Shown: positions 30,401 through 42,190 of the stretch, piece after piece
How positions within the stretch are numbered: the stretch's first letter is position 1
Layout: every line of letters starts with the position of its first letter
Assembly: GCF_029227915.1 (NCBI RefSeq)
Contig: NC_079882.1
Coordinates: 17,742,501 to 17,806,500, forward strand
Source of the DNA: Hydractinia symbiolongicarpus
Taxonomy: Eukaryota > Cnidaria > Hydrozoa > Anthoathecata > Hydractiniidae
Direction: 5' to 3'
Length of the DNA: 64,000 nucleotides
Program-made: the position numbers and the translations under genes
Notes under the pieces: model-generated
The model's input: only the letters and a program-made list of their open reading frames with translations
The model's database searches: none
Told to the model about the DNA's origin: nothing

Positions 30401-31831
30401 TGGGTTTTGAACATTTCTGAAAGCATTTTAACAATACAAAACATTTGAAATTAACTTCCATTTTTTGTACATAAAAACAGAGCGCGTGATGGATATGTCT
30501 GTTTGTTTGTTCCGACATGGCTTCAATCCATTGACACGCCACGTAGCTGAAACCTTCGTCGCCATAAAAGACTCTCTCCGATTTGCTCGGCCTGCGCTTG
30601 ACCTTTTTGCCTTTGCAAATGATTGTCATCTTGACGCCTTTACACTCGTTCTTCTTATGCCTTGTAAGGTTTTCAGATCTGGTGATGATTTGGGTGCAAG
30701 CCTCGCATTCCCAACAAGTCAAAACATCCATCTTCTTGATGTAGAAGCAATGAACATCCAGCATGCCGAGATCGATCGTGACCAACCCCTTTCTTGTACT
30801 GCTTTTGACCATAGACGAGCCGCCATGGTGCCTTGTCAGAGTTCGGCTTGGGTTCAAAGACGCTGATGTTGATCTTGAAGTGTTTAGCGATACCCTCAAA
30901 GTCTACAAGCTTTGTAGGACACACATTTTTACGCTTTAGCTTGGGGTCCTCGCAGTACTCGCGTGCTAGTGTGAGAGCTTCCCGCGTGATACGTTTTTCG
31001 CGCTGCGTTCGCTCTTCCCGATAGTGAACGGCTAGGCATCTCCAGAAGCACAAGCTGTCCGTTCTTTTGTCTGTCTTATCAAAGCTGTAGATGCACCTTT
31101 TACCGCGCAGCCAATCTGGAAGAGGGCCACAACCTAGTAGGGCTCCCTCGTAGAGATGAGCTTGACCAGCATGTGCCTAAAGACTATTTTCCCCTCTTAC
31201 GCTCCGGGAGTCTCGATGGTTCTATCGGGTGGCAAGTAGCCCTTGGTCCAAAACTCCGCATCTTCCAGATCAAGCCGCTGCATCTCGCATTCTTCCATAA
31301 AGGCTTCGATTTCCGCCATGCTCGATAGTGATCCGGAGCTCTTGATCTTGTGGTAAGCCGATACGTCACCACCACCTCTGTATATATCGCAGCTGAAACT
31401 GTAGACTACCTTAACGCGCATGTCTACGTGAGGCGTGATTTTTCGCATGATGGCCTCCGTCAGCGGTTGGTTGAGGATCTTGTTGAACTGCCACGTCTTG
31501 ATGCGGTTTCCGTTTTCCAAAAATTGCGCGTCATTCTCGTCAAATATGTCCTGGATGTCCTCGATTCCCTCCGGGTTCGTGGCTTGCTTCGATTCTTTCC
31601 CGAACATGTGTTTGAGCTCGGCGATTCCCTGATAATCATCTTCGATGGTGATCCGTTGGACCTCATCGTGGAGCGTCAAACTTCTCGAGATTTGCTCCTT
31701 CGCCTTTTATAGCAGTAAGTAACGGTATCCCGCACGCTCCGTAGTTGATCAGCAAGAGCGTCGCGAGTTGCCACTACTGGTGCCGACACGGTGTCGTATA
31801 TTTTACCTATAGCTTTCCTGAACCAACTCAT
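27474..31831 (-). pseudogene. protein-primed DNA polymerase B (pPolB), many lesions plus insertion
   Basis: The N-terminus at 31831 (MSWFRKAIGK, preceded by AATAAA) is followed by an unusual extension and a C2H2-like finger (CWECEACT...H...C) near 30720. The exonuclease domain has SDFEALL (ExoI), GFNSGKNDI (ExoII) and ADYNLADVLPF (ExoIII region). Polymerase motifs are DANMLYP (A, about 28710), KLKGNSFYGKM (B, about 28200) and YMDTDS (C, about 27912). Stops or frameshifts occur near 31680, 31190, 30860, 29370, 28720, 28460 and 27970. A 331-bp insertion splits the gene at 30146. Length about 1300 residues without the insertion, as expected. It starts about 60 bp from the right TIR. Confidence 0.93.
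30121..30501. repeat. 331-bp insertion in pPolB with 25-bp direct duplication
   Basis: The polymerase sequence at 30121-30145 (ACAGAGCGCG, ending TATGTCTG) is repeated exactly at 30477-30501. The 331 bases between are nearly identical to 32996-33327 outside the Polinton, with two differences noted by eye. There is no clear poly(A) tail or terminal inverted repeat. It is inserted into an already coding region, between the finger and the exonuclease domain. Confidence 0.85.
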
Positions 31832-31893
31832 TATGTTTATTATAGGTACGGTTCAACTTCAATTAGCGCAGTCTAAGCCTTGACTAAGGGGTA

Positions 31894-32128
31894 CCGTTAC
31901 TCAAATGCGCATGCTCTAAATTTTGTTGATGTCAGCATTATTACCGCTAGTCGCTATTGCGCATGCGTAGGATTTTATCGGTATTCCCGGAATTGTCAGA
32001 TTCGGGATCTACTGGTCTTTGGAGGGGTGGGGGTGGAGGGGGTGCTGGAGGTGGTGGAGGCGGGGGTTTGACGGGGTAAAGGTGTCAAAGGAGCGGAAAC
32101 GTACTTTAATTCACTCCTTACTACTACT
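31894..32128. repeat. Polinton right TIR
   Basis: Inverse of the left TIR. The G/T-rich tract at about 32020-32080 mirrors the left C/A tract, and the end reads CCTTACTACTACT, followed by ACCCCC as target duplication. Confidence 0.93.
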
Positions 32129-32134
32129 ACCCCC

Positions 32135-32989
32135 ACATTGCATTTTATGAAAATGTTGCTAACCTTGCATAATTGCATAACTCATTCCATTTTGTGAATT
32201 TGTATGCACTTAATAACAAGTGCCAGGTCGGAGGTTCATAAAAACACTATTTTGAACAATTTTTGCGCGAGTTGTTCCGAATATCTAACAAACTATGCGC
32301 TAGAACACCCACGCGGAATGGAATAAAATACTTTCGTTTTTTTGTTCTTTTTAAAGATAATTAACTCCTATATATACGGAGGTGTGGCATTCCAGTATTG
32401 CCAGCCCTATTCACATTTATTCGATATACCTTGTATATCAACCGTACCTTCGAGAAACCCAGTTTATCGATCGAAAAACCTGGTTTATCGGACGAGTTTC
32501 CATGTTTCTCGCGAAAAACCTGGTATCTCGCTCAAAACCAGGTTTTTTCGATCAAGCTGCCCTGCAAATGTGCACTCAGTTTATGGCTAATAGATATATT
32601 TTAAATAAAAACATTCCGCTCAAGAAACTTAATTTATCAAAATTCTAAAAAAGAAGAATACTAGAAATTAAAAAAGGTTGCGAAGCATTCTCGCAAATTG
32701 CAAGCAAAATTAGTTTACTAAGAACCAGAGGCGGCAACTTTCGCAGGGATATGGGCCTTGAAGCTGTTAGCACCCTCCTCCTCCCTGCTCTAGTCAGGAT
32801 GGGACAAAACATAGGATCATTTGGCACTCAGTTTTGCGAAAACGGCGTACTGATTCTCTAGTGTAATTTTTATTTTGCCGAAATACAATTTTGCTACCCT
32901 AGAATTTAATTTCGAGAAGCCATCCACATTCGGCAAAATTGCAAGAACTAATTAAGCAATTCAAATCAAGAACAACTGCATACAGACAG
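32135..32989. other. no gene recognised; small hairpin at 32513-32549
   Basis: AT-rich. GAAAAACCTGGT (32513-32524) and its complement at 32537-32549 form a hairpin with one extra T. Related AAACCTGGTTT pieces lie just upstream, suggesting a short degenerate repeat. No coding signal. Confidence 0.45.
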
Positions 32990-33327
32990 GGCCAAAAAAT
33001 TTTAAATAGGATTAAACTGTTTTTAGAACTAGCAACCTGAGTCTGAATTTTGTTAGAAAATAAGAACAAACCAGAATCTGAATTTTCTTGCACTTCATTT
33101 TAAACTACCGTAAAGTTTCATAAGTGAGAACAAAGTAGGACTGAATTTGGAAGTTGTGTAGGCATTAAAACAACGCAAGAACAAATCAGACGAAAACAGG
33201 TGCAGAAAATAATAAAACAAAATCTATCTTCTGGAAATTTATTTGTGTGGGTTTTGAACATTTCTGAAAGCATTTTAACAATACAAAACATTTGAAATTA
33301 ACTTCCATTTTTTGTACATAAAAACGT
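32990..33327. repeat. second copy of the sequence inserted in pPolB
   Basis: Nearly identical to 30146-30476 from AAAAAATTTTAAATAGG to GTACATAAAAAC. No target duplication or inverted ends are visible around this copy, so it may be the source locus or part of a longer repeat. Confidence 0.85.
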
Positions 33328-33580
33328 GATTTTAAATCCAATCTTTTAAATCTAAAAATTTACAAAATAATAATGACAACATCATGTAAGGTTTAATTTT
33401 TTTGATTAATCACGTCCGGCGCTCAGTTAGATTAAATTTTTGTCTATACGTTAAACTTCCATCCTTCCGAGGTGTAGCTAGATGACCTAAGAAACAAAAG
33501 AAACTCGTAAGAACCCATAAGAAAACGAGAAAAATTATTTCAACATATAATCCATGTTACAGGCATAATCACACTAAAAT

Positions 33581-34230
33581 TTAATAATCGTTTTTGCTAA
33601 AATCTAAGTAAATTGTATCTACATTTGAACCGCTTCCAAGAAAGGATAGGATTGTATCATAATGGATCAGTAGCTGTGATAAACAGTTACGACCTTCTCT
33701 AAAACCATGTTGTGAGTTGTTAAAAAGATTGTACTGTACAAGATGATAAACTATGTTCTTTTTTATAACTTCTTCAAATATTTTAACGACATGTGAAGTC
33801 AAGGCAACTGGTCGATAGTTGCCCACTTCGCCTTGGTCACGTCCTTTGAAAATGGGGGCAATGTTTGCAGTCCTCAAAAGCAGAGGTGTTACACCTGTGT
33901 TGAGACAGTTTGACGAAAACATAAGAAGTGGAGTTGCCACAGCATTCTTACAATCTTTACGAAATATAGCAGGGACACTATCTGGGCCGGAAGCTGAATT
34001 AGCAGATAGAGTGTTAATTGCTTCAATTATGTCATCAGTGGTAAGTGCAACATCTGTCATTACAGGAATGGTACAAGTTAAATCATTAGCATCGGCTGTT
34101 GAATTATGTTGCTTACTAAATACACTCACGTATTGTTGTTGCAGGAGGTCAGCCATTTCTTTGCATTGTTTTTGCGCATAGGAATAAACAAATTTTGGGT
34201 TTGTTTTAATGGAAGAAATTGCTTTCCTTT
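33581..34230 (-). pseudogene. non-LTR retrotransposon RT fragment
   Basis: A minus frame of 191 codons, open further upstream without an ATG (KTNPKFVYSYAQKQ). It shows SGPDSVPAIF, NYRPVALTS, FREGRNC (RT motifs 1-3) and IYLDFSK (motif A), after which it stops. The endonuclease domain and the YADD half are missing, so it is truncated on both sides. Jockey/CR1-like by motif style. Confidence 0.88.
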
Positions 34231-34708
34231 CTAGATATATCTTGTTTCCTTGTAAACACTTTCCTTTTAGGAACTAGTTATTCAGACAGAAGTAAAATTT
34301 TATCTATAATATTTTGTAGTTGTTGTTGTTCGGGGTTCATATCTTTCAACATCATGTCCCAGGCAACAGAGTGGAGTTTGTTGTTAATATTTTCCTAGTC
34401 TATAGACTCATTAAAGTAATTAAATACATCAAACGGTGTATGTGCTGTTCTCACCTCATACAAAGTTTTAAATGTTTCAGAAACCATTTTTTATCTAAGT
34501 TCAAGATATTTCCTTTTTTATATGTTCAGTTCTTATTTTTTCAAGAATGGAAAAGAGGGGTTTACACGGAAGACACAGCACTTCTATCACTTCATCAGGT
34601 ACATATATAAATCAGTTCTGTTTTTAAGTTTTAGTTATGTAAATCTTTTTATAACTTTTCATTGCAATGTATGAATCCCTCTTTTAGCTAGAAATTATAG
34701 AGCTTTTT

Positions 34709-35252
34709 TAAAGGAGAACTAACGACAAAATCTGCGCACATGTTTTTTTGTTATAAATATGTTTGTTCATATCACAAAAGCAACATTGCATACAATTTTT
34801 TACATTTTTTGTCCAAATTTTGTCCCTCAACTTGGTCAATGGTGTTTTTTTCACATTGTCCAAAGTTTAAATATTGGCTATTTTCTATTCCCCTGTGGTT
34901 GAAAACAAACCAATGTTCAACAATCTTGAGATGTTCCTTTCTTTCAATTCTATATTTTGTAACTGTGTGGTTTTTGAGTTGCTTGCTTTTTGGGGTGCAT
35001 TATGAATTATTAGAATAATTTAGCACATTATATTGGTCCACCTCACCTTGAGCTGATATTACTATCACATTGTTACGTCACAAATCTTATTAATTTACCG
35101 AATAGCGCTTCTGTGTAGCCACTGTCATGGTAGCGACCATAAGCCCTTTTTTGACCAGACCTAATAAAGGCGTAACAAATTTCCCACTTCATATTGGCTT
35201 TGAAATAAACAATTTAAGCAGAACATGTCATCATTCGTTAGTTCTCCCTTAA
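34709..35252. mobile_element. MITE, ~540 bp, TIR GGAGAACTAACGA
   Basis: GGAGAACTAACGA at 34713-34725 is matched by its exact complement at 35235-35247. The flanking bases on both sides are A/T-rich (TTAAA/CTTAA), consistent with a TA or TTAA-type target site. The interior is noncoding. Confidence 0.65.
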
Positions 35253-35575
35253 GAAGGTGGTTTATCAGAAGGGGATTGATGACCGGTACTGTATAATAAA
35301 AAATCCTGTTTGTGAAATTACTTCATTGCAAAATGATAGTTTTTATAAATTTATAAAAAAGATGTTTTTAAAAGCATGATGTAATAATATTTACTTTATA
35401 GCTTTTCAACAAGATACTAAATCATAAAGTTTACCATCTTCTGCAAGTACCATTACTTCAAAATCTACAACAATATCAAACTCTTTACTTTCATCTGTAT
35501 TAGATAATGTCATACACACCACCACCACTTATAAGGATTCATTTTTTTTCTTTGCTGCAACACACAAAAAAAAAC

Positions 35576-35783
<208 letters not shown>

Positions 35784-35922
35784 TAATTCTCCGTTCATTA
35801 GACCCCTCCTTCTCCTCCTGTACACATGCCAGGGTTACAAGTGGTAGGGAGAGACCAATGGCGGTTTGGAAGGTCATGAAAATCATGCTTTTCAAACTAT
35901 ATTGAAAGTTGATAACATTTTA

Positions 35923-36156
35923 TTATGGTATATATTTGAGCATGAAGGGATCGTTTTCAACAATCCTATTGCATATGTCTTGCGTTTTGAATTGATCCGA
36001 CATACACCTGAACATGTTAGGATTCTTTACAACAACCGCATTCCACAGGTCTTGCGTCCTGAATTGATCCGGGACATGCTCGAGCACCCCGTAATCTTTT
36101 TCAACAGCCTTGCTGCACATGTCTTGGGTCATGAATTTTAATGGTACATATTCGAC
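35923..36156 (-). pseudogene. DUF4116-like 24-residue repeats, fragment
   Basis: Three repeats of exactly 24 residues, each beginning TQD: TQDMCSKAVEKDYGVLEHVP, TQDLWNAVVV and TQDICNRIVENDPFMLKYIP, with the spacer DQFK/R. This pattern (TQxMCxxAVxxDPxxLxxVPDxFK) is abundant in Hydra/Hydractinia-type genomes as DUF4116. The frame is bounded by stops on both sides, so it is an exon or gene relic. Function of the family is unknown. Confidence 0.7.
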
Positions 36157-39117
36157 TACTCATTAAAAATACGACACACTGGTAATTAAAATAAAGTTAA
36201 AAATTATCACTAACTTTAAGAATGATTGTTCTACTTGTTTTCACACGAAACATTTATTTTGTTTATTTCGGGCATGCAAGCGTTACGACGAATTTCAATT
36301 ACTAGCAATTTTCACAGAATTTTTAAGGTGATTTGCCTAAGTTTATTATGTTTATTATGTTTAAGATTTTTTTTTTCGATTAGAGTTCCAATTTATGCTT
36401 AAAGAGCATGCTTTATTTAAAAATTGACATAGAAATTAGTGTACATCTCTACGCATGGATAAGTTCATAGGTAGAATTCGCAACACAGAATATTTTAATT
36501 ATTACAATTTGTAAATATGAATATGAATGATTTAATTGTATAGTGTTTTTTGTTAATATTATTTTATTTATTTATTTCCGGTTATATTTGCTTACTGTAA
36601 TTGTAAAATATATTTATTGTTTAAAGTGTCAATACGAGTTTGATATAAAAAGTTCAGAATATTTTAATCGCAAATATTTGTCGTCTTTGATATCGTTATT
36701 TCTGCAATTTATTAAAAATGTACGTTTCAACGGTAAACGTCTTAAATATTATAAAATGCTTATTTTTTCTATATATCTTTACCATCACGTGGAACTGCTT
36801 ATCGACAGGGTACCACGTGATGATAAAAATATAGTTGCATACATCTCTGGAATGAAAATGTGTTGCTTGGTGAACTTATCCCAATTTCTTAAAGGCACTG
36901 GGCCAATTGATTTGTATTATAAATCAAATCTTGTCTAAATTGGAAAATTTGAACGATAAACGGGCACGTGATGATTGCTTACCAAATTTTCGTGCAGTCC
37001 CCTTTTGATATTAGAACCTTCTTAACTTACACATCAGTCTCATATTTCGTAACCATGTCAATACCCTATGAAGGAGGGCCCAGCACTTGGGAGAAACGCC
37101 AGATAATTGGAAATTTTTCGTGGCATCTGAAACAGGTTACTGTCCACTTGTATGGGCATTTTCAAGTAGGTCTTTATTATTTAAGAGTGTGAATTTAAGT
37201 TTTGAGAATATATAATAAGTTTTTGGTAAGATACGCATCATTTAGTTTTGTGAAGTAAAAACCCTGCCGTAGACCGCTCGGCTATCCATTCATTAGACAA
37301 ATCGTTACTCCAGTAAGAATTTGGTTCACCATCAAGTTCAACTGAGACCTTCATCATTGATATCTGAATTGGAAATCGGTTTTTTGATTTGATTTGTTCT
37401 TCTCTCTTTTCTTGACTTTTTTACAAATAACCACAACATATTTTTGAGGTTGATATTACCTCCGAGTGAGCATACATTTTATTTGAAAAATGTGAACAGA
37501 ACTTTATGTACAAATTTGAGGTAGTTAGCATATTTTGCACTGTAAGTTTTGAAGTCTGTCTGTGAAATCTATGCAAAAGTATAGGGAAAAGGCAAACTTT
37601 AACAAAACGAGAAATTGATTAAAGTACTTTTTACGGCTGCGGATAAAAACAAACAGTGTGATTTTAATGCCTATCTTAGCTTTTTGTTTTTATATTACGT
37701 TTATGTTTCGTTGGTTAATGTTATAGAGATATCGCTTTTAAAACCATAAGAGCAATTAACTCTGCCACTTCAAATACTAGCGACTCAAAACATCATTGAG
37801 GCTGGGTGTTTTTGTTCGGTAGCATAGAGTCACTTCACACGCCTTGATTATATTAACAATTCTTTTAAATATTCTTTTAAAAAGTAGCGATTTGTCTGAT
37901 GGTATATAGCCAACCTTGACATTCAAAACAAGACAAATGACTTCTTACAGACAACTTACACTGTAGTACGAAATTTCATTACGCCTAAGATTGGGAAAAG
38001 CACAAACCCAATAGGAAAGTTAGTCTGCCAAATGTCTTGACAAAACAAGAGCAACAAGAAAGCCGCGCGTCTAAAGAACTGTGGAACCTACCGCACAATT
38101 CGATTAAAGGAATAGCGCTTTAAATGCTAGTAAAGGCCGACCTCCACTTGCCCGCGCGTACGCAAGCGCAGAAACTTTTTACGTGCACGCGTACATCGTC
38201 AATTCTACCCCAGTCTTTTGGCGCGCACAAAAGAAAAACAGAATGTAAACAAATATGTCTGCGTTCAATCATTCAACAAATATCATGTGGGAATGTGACT
38301 AGGGGAAGGGATTACGTTATTTACATTTCCTAGCAATCTGATTGGTCCAACGGCGAGCGGCTGCTAAGAGAGTCGAACTTGGTAAAATTATAGCGAAATT
38401 ACCATATTTTACTTCACAAATTTTTCTTGGGCAAAAATTTCTAACACGAAAAATTGACAGGTGAAGTATTTAAATACACATATTACCACTGTGAGTAACA
38501 TTATTTTTTTCGTGGAAAATAGTTTCACTTCAAATATAACTATAAAAACCTAATATAAAATCTCAGCTTCAAATTTCAAAATAGGAGGTGCCATTACAAA
38601 ATTATGGCATCTATGAGTGTTTAACACACGAGTCATGCAGAGACGGATACACCGTTTTCGTTTAGCAAAAAAATGTGAACGTAAGAAGTAGTCATTATCA
38701 AAACACTACACAGTAAAATCAAAACTCTTGATACTATCAAAGTATCTGACACAGCGTGGTACAAGTACGATAAAATATGGTCATAAAATAACATGCGTTG
38801 TAGTATAAATTACAACAGCATGTCACAACAACGTAGAAAGATATATATACCTGTATTATATCTATATAAAAAAATTAAAAAGTGTTAACAGAATCAAGAT
38901 ATGAATTACTATTAGGTTGGATCTAGGTCACTGATCATTTTTGTCCATTTCAACTTCAATATTCTCTTTGTTGTTTGAAGGGGCTACGAACCGGTTAAAA
39001 TGCTCACATTGCGTATATCCCGCGCACATATTAAAAATCTGGCAAACGCGTTTTGAGCAATAAACAGACCAGCGCACTTTGCTTGCGGTTTAATAAAAGT
39101 ATATTACAAAGAAATAT
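36157..39117. other. long AT-rich stretch, no gene supported
   Basis: Open frames at 36543-36938 and 36968-37192 have low-complexity AT-driven composition and no motif. A hairpin of about 17 bp with two mismatches (ATCACGTGG / CCACGTGAT) lies at about 36779-36823. A GC-rich patch at 38130-38260 resembles one end of a MITE, but no partner was found. Confidence 0.45.
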
Positions 39118-39118
39118 T

Positions 39119-40232
39119 TCAGCAAGACTCATTCTTGATGAAAGCATGACCAAGGCTGGAGAAGATAAAAATTCTAGATATATCTATATGTTCGAGACTG
39201 TAAATTACATACATGCCGGAAAAATAGCCATTTTTGTTTTTCACTGCCATCAGCTCGACTTTCGTGTTAGTCACTAAAGTCGAAAACCAACAGCAGTTCC
39301 GTAGCCCCTTTAAGTCAACATCAGACGGAAGTTTTTCGTCAATTTTGTTCTTCTCGTTGGGTTGATGAATGGAAACAACTCTTTCTTCATCAACATCATA
39401 CTTTATTTTCACAAGAGTGCTTAACATCGCTTTCACAAGTTTCAATTTTTATGAGGATGGCACATTGTAAAACTTTTCAATGGTTTCAAATTTAGTGTTA
39501 CATGGGAATTTATTTTTTGTTGCGTTTTCTTTAAATGAAAATGACAACTTCCGAGTAGACACACATTCCTCTGACGACATGACATGGTCACACTTAGTAC
39601 ATTCAATTATGTCTTCAGTATCAGTAGAAGACACTGCACTCTTACAATTTGTGCATAATAAGTTTGTGTTAAACGACTTCATATCTATAGAGGACACTTT
39701 TCCTAATATTTCTTTCTGTACATCATTGACAACAATCTTATCACTGATATCCAATGTCTTCGTTTTCGCAAACTGTTATCTCTGTCTGTTCAGTTGTCTT
39801 TAAGAATCGTCGTGATTTGAACTTATGAACCATTGCATTTTTTATTTCATAGCACATATCTTCCTCCACTTCGTTGGTAAATCTCCGTAAAACGTAACAT
39901 GGATAGATCCACTATTATCATACATCACAGTTTTACGATATTTCAAATTTTTATCATTATGAGTAGCACTTTCTATTTCGGACATGTTTGCAACAACTCC
40001 TTTCAAATGAACTCTTTCATAGAGAGCGAATTCGTTAAGAATATCACTAATGTATTTAAAGGTATATTCCAGACTTTTTTTGTCAAACTTTAGTTCAGCT
40101 TTTCTGACAGATGAATAGTCTGTTATAAGAATATCTTCATTGGAAAATTTAAATTTTTTTCATCACACACCCAGATGAATTTTCTTGAATGGTTTTCAAC
40201 AGTTCACGTTTTTCGGGACGGAAACTTACAGC
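39119..40232 (-). pseudogene. RPA-like OB-fold / zinc protein, degenerate
   Basis: Read from 40232 downward: AVSFRPEKRELLKTI, then an OB-fold-like segment (FALYERVHLKGVVA, IHVTFYGDLPTKW, about 40090-39850), then stops, then 39449-39754 with CTNCKSAV and ECTKCDHVM (C-x2-C, 14 residues, C-x2-C). The last part is separated only by a stop from 39119-39445, with KLPSDVDLKGL. This resembles RPA1-type ssDNA-binding proteins, whose last OB-fold holds a Cys4 zinc site, and repeated ORFs of cnidarian genomes. It may be the remnant of a Helitron accessory gene. Confidence 0.6.
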
Positions 40233-40420
40233 CTGGCGAACACAGCGATAAAAATGCTTTTAACGTGTTATGTTTGTTCATTTTTCTAAAAAATATATTT
40301 CAATAGCCTTCGTGATCTTTAACACTTTTAAACAATAACATGCATGTTAAATGTGACAACAAAAGGTTCATCAAATCTTATTGTTCTGACTCGCGCACGA
40401 CGATAACAATAGAAATCAAT

Positions 40421-40640
40421 TAAGTTCGGGGAAGCACTTCATGGAAGGATCCATTTAGTCTGTGAATATGTCGTATCCGACATTGTCGTATTCTTCCAAC
40501 GACATCCGACACACGACGTTAAGCAATTTATCAACGTCGTAATGTTGTTAACACATAATACTGCCTAGTATACATACTAGTGCCTAGCATAATATCTTTG
40601 TAATATACAGTAATACAGTGTAGTACATAGTAATATCCCG
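40421..40640. repeat. foldback element left outer arm with target duplication
   Basis: TAAGTTCG (40421-40428) is the target duplication. The outer arm then matches the reverse complement of 47870-48056, including GGATCCAT, AGTCTGTGAATATGTCGTAT and TTATCAACGTCGT. The right arm carries an extra ~40 bp in its middle. Confidence 0.88.
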
Positions 40641-42190
40641 TATTTTACACTGTATTACTTTGTAGTATATTCAGAAATACACTGTAATACCTTGTAGTAT
40701 TCAGTAATATACTGTAATACTTTGTAGCATTCGGTAATATACTGTAATACCTTGTAGTATTCAGTAATACACTGTAATACCTTGTAGTATTCGGTAATAC
40801 ACTGTAATGCCTTGTAGTATTCAGTAATACACTGTAATACCTTGTAGTATTCGGTAATATACTGTAATGCCTTGTAGTATTCAGTAATATACTGTAATAC
40901 TTTGTAGTATTCGGTAATATACTGTAATACCTTGTAGTATTCGGTAATATACTGTAATACCTTGTAGTATTCGGTAATACACTGTAATACCTTGTAGTAT
41001 TCGGTAATACACTGTAATGCCTTGTAGTATTCAGTAATACACTGTAATACCTTGTAGTATTCGGTAATATACTGTAATGCCTTGCAGTATTCAGTAATAT
41101 ACTGTAATACTTTGTAGTATTCGGTAATATACTGTAATACCTTGTAGTATTCGGTAATATACTGTAATGCCTTGTAGTATTCGGTAATACACTGTAATAC
41201 CTTGTAGTATTCGGTAATATACTGTAATGCCTTGTAGTATTCAGTAATATACTGTAATACCTTGTAGTATTCAGTAATACACTGTAGTACTTAGTAATAT
41301 ACTGTAATATTGTGTAGTATACAGTAATACACTGTAATACCTTGTAGTATTTAGTAATACACTGTAATACTTTGTAGTATTCGGTAATATACTGTAATAC
41401 CTTGTAGTATTCGGTAATACACTGTAATACCTTGTAGTATTCAGTAATACACTGCAATAACTTGTAGTATTCGGTAATACACTGTAATACCTTGTAGTAC
41501 ACTGTAATACCTTGTAATATTCGGTAGTATACTGTAATACTTTGTAGTATTCAGTAATACACTGTAATACCTTGTAGTATTCAGTAATACACTGTAATAC
41601 CTTGTAGTATTCGGTAATACACTGTAATACCTTGTAGTGTTCAGTAATACACTGTAATACTTTGTAATATTCGGTAGTATACTGTAATACCTTGTAGTAT
41701 TTAGTAATACACTGTAATACCTTGTAGTATTCAGTAATACACTGTAATACTTTGTAGTATTCAGTAATACACTGTAATACTTTGTAGTATTTAGTAATAC
41801 ACTGTAATACCTTGTAGTATTCAGTAATACACTGTAATACCTTGTAGTATTCAGTAATACACTGTAATACTTTGTAGTATTCAGTAATACACTGTAGTAC
41901 TTAGTAATATACTGTAATATTTTGTAGTATTTAGTAATACACTGTAATACTTAGTAATATACTGTAATACCTTGTAGTATTCGGTAATACACTGTAATAC
42001 TTTGTAGTATTCAGTAATACACTGTAGTACTTAGTAATATACTGTAATATTTTGTAGTATTCAGTAATACACTGTAATACCTTGTAGTATTCGGTAATAC
42101 ACTGTAGTACTTGTAACATCTAACTGTAATATTTTGTAGTATTTGGTAATACACTGCAATACTTAGTAATATACTGTAATACATGTAATA
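40640..42190. repeat. 30-bp satellite array, left arm
   Basis: About 50 units of a 30-bp repeat, on this strand TACTGTAATACCTTGTAGTA plus TTCGGTAATA or TTCAGTAATA. It is the inverse of the right-arm array. Variants alternate (AATAC/AATGC, TTCGG/TTCAG, TATACTG/ACACTG), giving a 60-bp higher-order period in places. Confidence 0.97.

Larger units (their letters stand above)
15497..32128. mobile_element. Polinton/Maverick (adintovirus-like) element, 16.6 kb, decayed
   Basis: The termini are inverted repeats of about 235 bp beginning AGTAGTAGTAAGG (AG start is the Polinton rule). They are flanked by AACCCC at 15491-15496 and ACCCCC at 32129-32134, a 6-bp target duplication with one difference. 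The interior encodes pPolB, retroviral-type integrase, packaging ATPase and major capsid protein plus accessory genes, the hallmark set. The interior is visibly richer in G+C than the flanks. Almost all large genes have stops or frameshifts, so the copy is inactive. No adenain-like protease was recognised. Confidence 0.95.

Noticed and set aside
15497-32128. A free or active virus genome
   Set aside because: Target duplication, TIRs and heavy gene decay show an old integrated copy.
36543-36938. 131-aa plus-strand ORF as a membrane protein
   Set aside because: AT-driven hydrophobic codons, no motif, no neighbouring exons or splice logic.
40640-42190. Regular short repeats as a CRISPR array
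   Set aside because: No unique spacers; units are head-to-tail 30-bp satellite copies in a eukaryotic context.
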